A stretch of DNA of 7,332 nt from Eggerthellaceae bacterium. Lineage in GTDB: Bacteria > Actinomycetota > Coriobacteriia > Coriobacteriales > Eggerthellaceae. Positions 5,064-7,332 of the stretch are shown here, piece after piece. The position numbers and the translations under genes are program-made. The stretch lies in assembly GCA_900754495.1 (NCBI GenBank), contig CAAEDC010000019.1, positions 1-7,332 on the forward strand, in the 5' to 3' direction. The notes beneath the pieces were generated by a model, which did no database searches, was not told the origin of the DNA, and saw only the letters and a program-made list of their open reading frames with translations. Every line of letters starts with the position of its first letter. Position 1 is the stretch's first letter.

Positions 5064-5750
5064 CTACTCCCAGCGCCAGTCCGCACCAGCATCGTTGGCG
5101 GCTTCCTCGAAGTTGCGCTTGACGATGCCCAGGTCGACGGCGTCCCACGCTCCGTTCTTGGTCGCCTGCGCGCTGATGGTCCGTCCGTCGGCGCGCAGCG
5201 TTATGCGGAAGTGCTGGTTGTTCATGGCGGTGGGGGCCAGCTGCGCCGCCTCCATGGCCAGCGCGAACCATTCCGGCGTCTCGTCGCACTCGACCGCGCT
5301 GAGCTCGGCTATCGACTTGGTGCTGCGGGGCGATCCCTGCGTGGTGCCGTGGCCGACGGCGATGCCGATGCGCAGCGTTTTGCCCGCGGGCACGCCCGCG
5401 TGCGACTTCTTGCGTGCGATGAACGCCACCCAGCAGGTGTTGAGCCCCAGCGTCTGCGCCGTTAGCACCAGGCGCTGCCCCCAATAGCCTACCGCCTCGT
5501 CCTGCGTGCGCCCGTCGGTGATGAACGCGATGTGGGTGGTGGCGCCGCGCACGAAGCCCACGCGCGCGACAAGCTGGAACACCTCGGGGTTGTCGGGGAC
5601 GATCTGGATGTCCAGCCCGCTTTGGCGGACGCACTCGTCGACGACCATCAGCAGCGCGGCCATCGTGCCGCCGTCGATGGGCTCGTCGCGATACGAGCGC
5701 ACCGAATGGCGCGCGCGGATGATATCCATGATGCGGGGTTCGTTGCTCAT
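5064..5750 (-). CDS. Nitroreductase family protein
   Basis: This 228-residue cytoplasmic protein has the features of the flavin (FMN)-dependent nitroreductase fold. RARHSVRSYRDEPI (12-25) is the N-terminal phosphate-binding motif. YWGQRLVLTAQTLGLNTCWV (89-108) is the conserved central helix and strand. LAPTAMNNQHFRI (171-183) corresponds to the second family signature, and DLGIVKRNFEEAA (206-218) is near the C-terminus. The order of motifs suggests the TM1586-type subgroup rather than NfsA or NfsB, but this is tentative. Members reduce nitro groups or other acceptors with NAD(P)H; the substrate here is unknown. ATG at 5750 (minus strand) has a modest AAGGCGG about 5 nt upstream. The gene is a single unit converging on the VWA gene, with its own promoter and upstream direct repeats. 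Confidence 0.83.
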   Translation of the reverse strand: MSNEPRIMDIIRARHSVRSYRDEPIDGGTMAALLMVVDECVRQSGLDIQIVPDNPEVFQLVARVGFVRGATTHIAFITDGRTQDEAVGYWGQRLVLTAQTLGLNTCWVAFIARKKSHAGVPAGKTLRIGIAVGHGTTQGSPRSTKSIAELSAVECDETPEWFALAMEAAQLAPTAMNNQHFRITLRADGRTISAQATKNGAWDAVDLGIVKRNFEEAANDAGADWRWE

Positions 5751-5785
5751 GAGGGCCGCCTTGGGTCGGGAACGCGGACGAAATC

Positions 5786-5815
5786 ATTGTACCGTTGCAG
5801 CGCGCGAGTGCATAA
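5786..5815 (-). promoter_or_regulatory. Candidate promoter for the nitroreductase gene
   Basis: On the minus strand TACAAT (5791-5786) is a good -10 element. With 18-nt spacing the -35 is a weak TTATGC (5815-5810). Transcription would start near 5779, giving a leader of about 28 nt. The poor -35 and the direct repeats just upstream suggest that an activator may be needed. Confidence 0.5.
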
Positions 5816-5857
5816 GAGCGGCAAATTGCAGGAGTTTTTGATTAGCGGCAAGAGTGC
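5806..5857 (-). repeat. Paired direct repeats upstream of the nitroreductase promoter
   Basis: On the + strand AGCGGCAA occurs at 5817-5824 and 5844-5851, and GAGTGC occurs at 5806-5811 and 5852-5857. Read on the minus strand, two TTGCCGCT boxes are 27 bp apart, roughly two and a half helical turns, and abut or overlap the -35 of the nitroreductase promoter. The layout suits binding of a dimeric activator. The rest of the 5751-5980 intergenic region holds no gene that I can support. Confidence 0.4.
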
Positions 5858-5919
5858 CTGGTGGAGGGCGCACACCAAACTGCGTGACGGTCGATCTGCT
5901 GCGCTTGCGTAACGATGCG

Positions 5920-5934
5920 GGGTATTATGTACCC
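5920..5934 (+). promoter_or_regulatory. -10 element within a dyad before the RhuM-like fragment
   Basis: TATTAT (5923-5928) is a candidate -10, with no good -35 at the proper distance. It lies inside the inverted repeat GGGTA (5920-5924) / TACCC (5930-5934). The dyad could be an operator. The RhuM-like gene starts about 50 bp downstream. Confidence 0.3.
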
Positions 5935-5980
5935 GTGTCTGAGCCGCATGCGCTGTTCCCGTCCAAAGGAAGGATCGGCT

Positions 5981-6316
5981 ATGGCGAACAACATCGTATT
6001 GTTCCAATCTTCGGATAGGGAGATCTCCCTCGACGTGTCGACGGACGGGAGCACCGTCTGGCTCACCCAATCGCAGATGGCGGAGCTGTTCGAGAAAGAT
6101 CAAAGCGTTATCTCTAGGCATATTTCTAATGTCTTCAAAGATGGTGAGCTTGAAAAGGAAAGCAATATGCATTTTTTGCATATTGCTAAATCGGATAGGC
6201 CGGTCGCGTTTTACAACCTCGACGTCATCATCTCGGTAGGCTACCGCGTGAAGTCTCGCCGCGGCGTCGAGAAGGGCTGCGGCACTGCCCTCAGCGTCAG
6301 TCGACGTATAGCGTGA
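5981..6316 (+). pseudogene. RhuM-family protein, N-terminal fragment
   Basis: Residues 1-97 match the N-terminal region of RhuM-family proteins (virulence RhuM type, usually about 330 residues): IVLFQSSDREISLDV (5-19), VWLTQSQMAELFEKDQSVIS (26-45) forming a winged-helix-like DNA-binding region, ELEKESNM (56-63), and FYNLDVIISVGYRVKSRRG (78-96). The family normally goes on with an FRxWA-type segment, but here homology stops near base 6271. The remaining 14 residues (KGCGTALSVSRRIA) look unrelated, and a stop follows at 6314. The start at 5981 has a good AAGGAAGGA at 5966-5974. The middle of the fragment (about 6097-6195) is much more AT-rich than its flanks, suggesting transfer from another source. 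The fragment may still be expressed as a short protein, but the family's C-terminal part is missing. Confidence 0.7.
6161..6187. repeat. Perfect 11-bp inverted repeat with T5 loop
   Basis: AGCAATATGCA (6161-6171) and TGCATATTGCT (6177-6187) are perfect reverse complements around TTTTT. The repeat sits within the RhuM-like coding fragment, over residues SNMHFLHIA. Related proteins, as I recall them, read similarly here (ESNMxxMHIA), so part of the symmetry comes from coding sequence. Confidence 0.65.
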
Positions 6317-6426
6317 TGCGGAATGCTGGTGCTCATGGTGACGGACAAGGGGATCGTTGCCAGGCAGCCCACGGCGTCTTGGACGGGCTCGTTATAGCGG
6401 AGGATAGAGCGGTGTTGGAGGCTGCG

Positions 6427-6645
6427 ATGGACAACACGGGGAAGTTCACCGGCAAGGGCGCCGTGTATGCGGCGGCGCGGCCGCGTTACGCGGAGGGGCT
6501 GCTCGCGTACCTCGCGGACGAGGCCGGGCTGGCACCGGGCGCGCTTGTCGCTGATGTGGGGTCGGGGACGGGGATCTTCTCCGAGCAGCTGCCGTACTCG
6601 CTGCGCACGACCGTTCATGTGGGGAGGGTCGATGGTGATCTCTAA
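6427..6645 (+). pseudogene. SAM-dependent methyltransferase, N-terminal fragment
   Basis: The first 55 residues match class I SAM-dependent methyltransferases: NTGKFTGKGAVYAAARPRYA (3-22) and the SAM-binding motif I, LVADVGSGTGIFSEQL (40-55). After about base 6591 the expected next strand (the acidic motif II region) is absent, and 17 unrelated residues lead to a TAA at 6643. Intact members have roughly 250 residues, so most of the fold is missing. The start keeps a clear GGAGG at 6417-6421, 5 nt upstream. The stretch between the RhuM-like homology end and this start (6272-6426) shows no convincing protein homology in any frame. The tail overlaps the next gene by 14 bp. I interpret it as a gene cut by deletion or recombination. 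Confidence 0.68.
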
Positions 6646-6841
6646 GCGCGAGCTGGAACTGCACGAGGAGGACCTGCTGGGCTACTCGGCAAAGGACGTC
6701 GCCTGCCACCAATGCGGCTCCTGCTGCGGTCGCCGCGCCGGCCGCGTGCTGGACGGCAAGCCGCTCATCATGTGCACCCGCAAGGAAGCCGCGCGAGAGG
6801 TGCTGGCGAGGCTGGGGAAGCGGGGGCGGGACGGACGGTAA
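6632..6841 (+). CDS. Small CxxCxxCC protein
   Basis: This is a predicted 69-residue protein of unknown function. Residues 25-32 read CHQCGSCC, an exact CxxCxxCC motif like that of the putative zinc/iron-chelating domain family (YkgJ type), and another Cys lies at 48 (IMCTRK). The family is usually longer and carries further cysteines, so this could be a distinct small metal-binding protein or a shortened relative. The N-terminal half is acidic (LELHEEDLLGYSAKD) and the C-terminus is Lys/Arg-rich. GGGGAGGG at 6621-6628 supports translation; it sits only 3 nt from ATG 6632 and 6 nt from the adjacent GTG 6635, which may be the true start. The gene overlaps the end of the methyltransferase fragment and ends 9 bp from the convergent acetyltransferase gene. 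Confidence 0.55.
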   Translation: MVISKRELELHEEDLLGYSAKDVACHQCGSCCGRRAGRVLDGKPLIMCTRKEAAREVLARLGKRGRDGR

Positions 6842-6850
6842 AGCGCGCGG

Positions 6851-7332
6851 CTAGGCGCTGGGCGCTTCGCTCGTGTCGTCCTCGATGGTGCGATGCGGAC
6901 GGGCGGGGGACCCGAAGGCGACCGTGTTTGACGGGATGTCCTTGTTGACGACGGAGTTGGAGCCGATGATCACGTTGTCGCCGATGGTCACGCCGGGGAA
7001 GATCGTGCAGTTGGCGCCGATCCAGACATCGCGGCCGATCTTGATCGACTGCGCGCGGCTCGTGAACCCGCGGCGTGCGCCCGACTGCTTGGGGTGGTCA
7101 ACGGTCGTGATGACGCACCCGGGCGCGATCATCGTGTGGTCGCCGATCTCGATGGGCGCAGCGTCGATGAACGTCACGTTGGAGTTGATGAAGACGTGGT
7201 CGCCGATGAAGATGTTCTTCCCGTTGACGAAGCTGACCGGCTCGAGGAAATAGGGCTCTTCGGTGGTTTCTGTGGGAGAGATTCCGGCATAGGCCCAGCT
7301 CAGCGGGCGAAAACAACGATCTGGAACTGAAA
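6851..7332 (-). CDS. Maltose/galactoside-type sugar O-acetyltransferase (5' end missing)
   Basis: The frame is open from the right edge to a TAG at 6853-6851, giving 159 visible C-terminal residues; the start lies beyond the window. The protein is a left-handed beta-helix acetyltransferase of the LacA/Maa type, which moves an acetyl group from acetyl-CoA to a sugar hydroxyl and works as a trimer. Hexapeptide repeats are clear: IFIGDHVFINSNVTFI, IEIGDHTMIAPGCVI, IKIGRDVWIGANCTI, VTIGDNVIIGSNSVV. The likely catalytic His is in TTVDHP (visible residue 79, about 7094-7096). The usual end of the fold, AFGSPARPHRTI, is present, followed by a short acidic tail. A shorter reading starting at the GTG 7177 would cut off the first coil of the helix, so I reject it. 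The stretch nearest the edge (RCFRPLSWAYAGISPTETTE) is less typical, and its fit to the family cannot be judged here. Confidence 0.82.
   Translation of the reverse strand, partial: SVPDRCFRPLSWAYAGISPTETTEEPYFLEPVSFVNGKNIFIGDHVFINSNVTFIDAAPIEIGDHTMIAPGCVITTVDHPKQSGARRGFTSRAQSIKIGRDVWIGANCTIFPGVTIGDNVIIGSNSVVNKDIPSNTVAFGSPARPHRTIEDDTSEAPSA

Noticed and set aside
6272..6426. Small gene between the RhuM-like and methyltransferase fragments
   Set aside because: The short frames on both strands (for example 6323-6397 on the + strand) have no good ribosome binding site and no recognisable homology.
6467..6631. Frameshifted continuation of the methyltransferase into the Cys-rich frame
   Set aside because: The frame upstream of 6632 is Arg-rich shadow sequence with no methyltransferase motifs, so a simple frameshift does not rejoin the gene.

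Overview
The window is GC-rich DNA with strong GC bias at codon third positions. It looks like a Coriobacteriia chromosome, probably Eggerthellaceae (Eggerthella, Gordonibacter or Adlercreutzia type). The best clue is a DUF5692-type membrane protein beside TetR regulators, with gut-anaerobe-type macro-domain and VWA proteins next to it. The taxon is inferred from recalled family distribution and composition, not from a search.

Layout, left to right. (1) 1-46 is the possible tail of an upstream + strand gene. It is followed by a 14-bp perfect hairpin (105-136) and a second dyad (145-163) overlapping a candidate promoter. (2) 316-1989 is a two-gene unit: a TetR regulator and a multi-pass DUF5692 membrane protein whose ribosome binding site can fold into a small hairpin. 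(3) 1990-2192 is an AT-rich promoter island with a 10-bp direct repeat and a nested hairpin, leading to a second, short TetR regulator (2193-2732). The end of that gene is imperfectly duplicated just downstream (2720-2843). (4) 2938-4990 holds a macro-domain protein with a C-terminal helix-turn-helix-like domain, then a cytoplasmic VWA protein with an intact MIDAS metal site. A strongly structured 115-bp spacer separates them. (5) 5064-5750 on the minus strand is a nitroreductase-family protein converging on the VWA gene, with paired direct repeats upstream of its promoter. (6) 5981-6645 is a decayed or mosaic patch: a RhuM-family gene that loses homology after about 97 residues, then a SAM-methyltransferase gene that loses it after about 55. 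Both keep good start signals. (7) 6632-6841 is a small Cys-rich (CxxCxxCC) protein. (8) 6851-7332 on the minus strand is the C-terminal part of a maltose/galactoside-type O-acetyltransferase whose 5' end lies beyond the window.

How the parts may work together. The two TetR genes probably govern themselves and the DUF5692 gene in response to an unknown ligand. The macro-HTH and VWA genes look like a functional pair: an ADP-ribose-type ligand-binding domain fused to a possible nucleic-acid-binding domain, beside a metal-dependent protein-interaction module. Comparable VWA/macro associations are discussed for bacterial Ter-type stress systems. This pair is the best candidate here for an incompletely described system. 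The 5981-6645 stretch looks like a recombination scar in an accessory spot. I saw no tRNA, rRNA, CRISPR array or intact mobile element.
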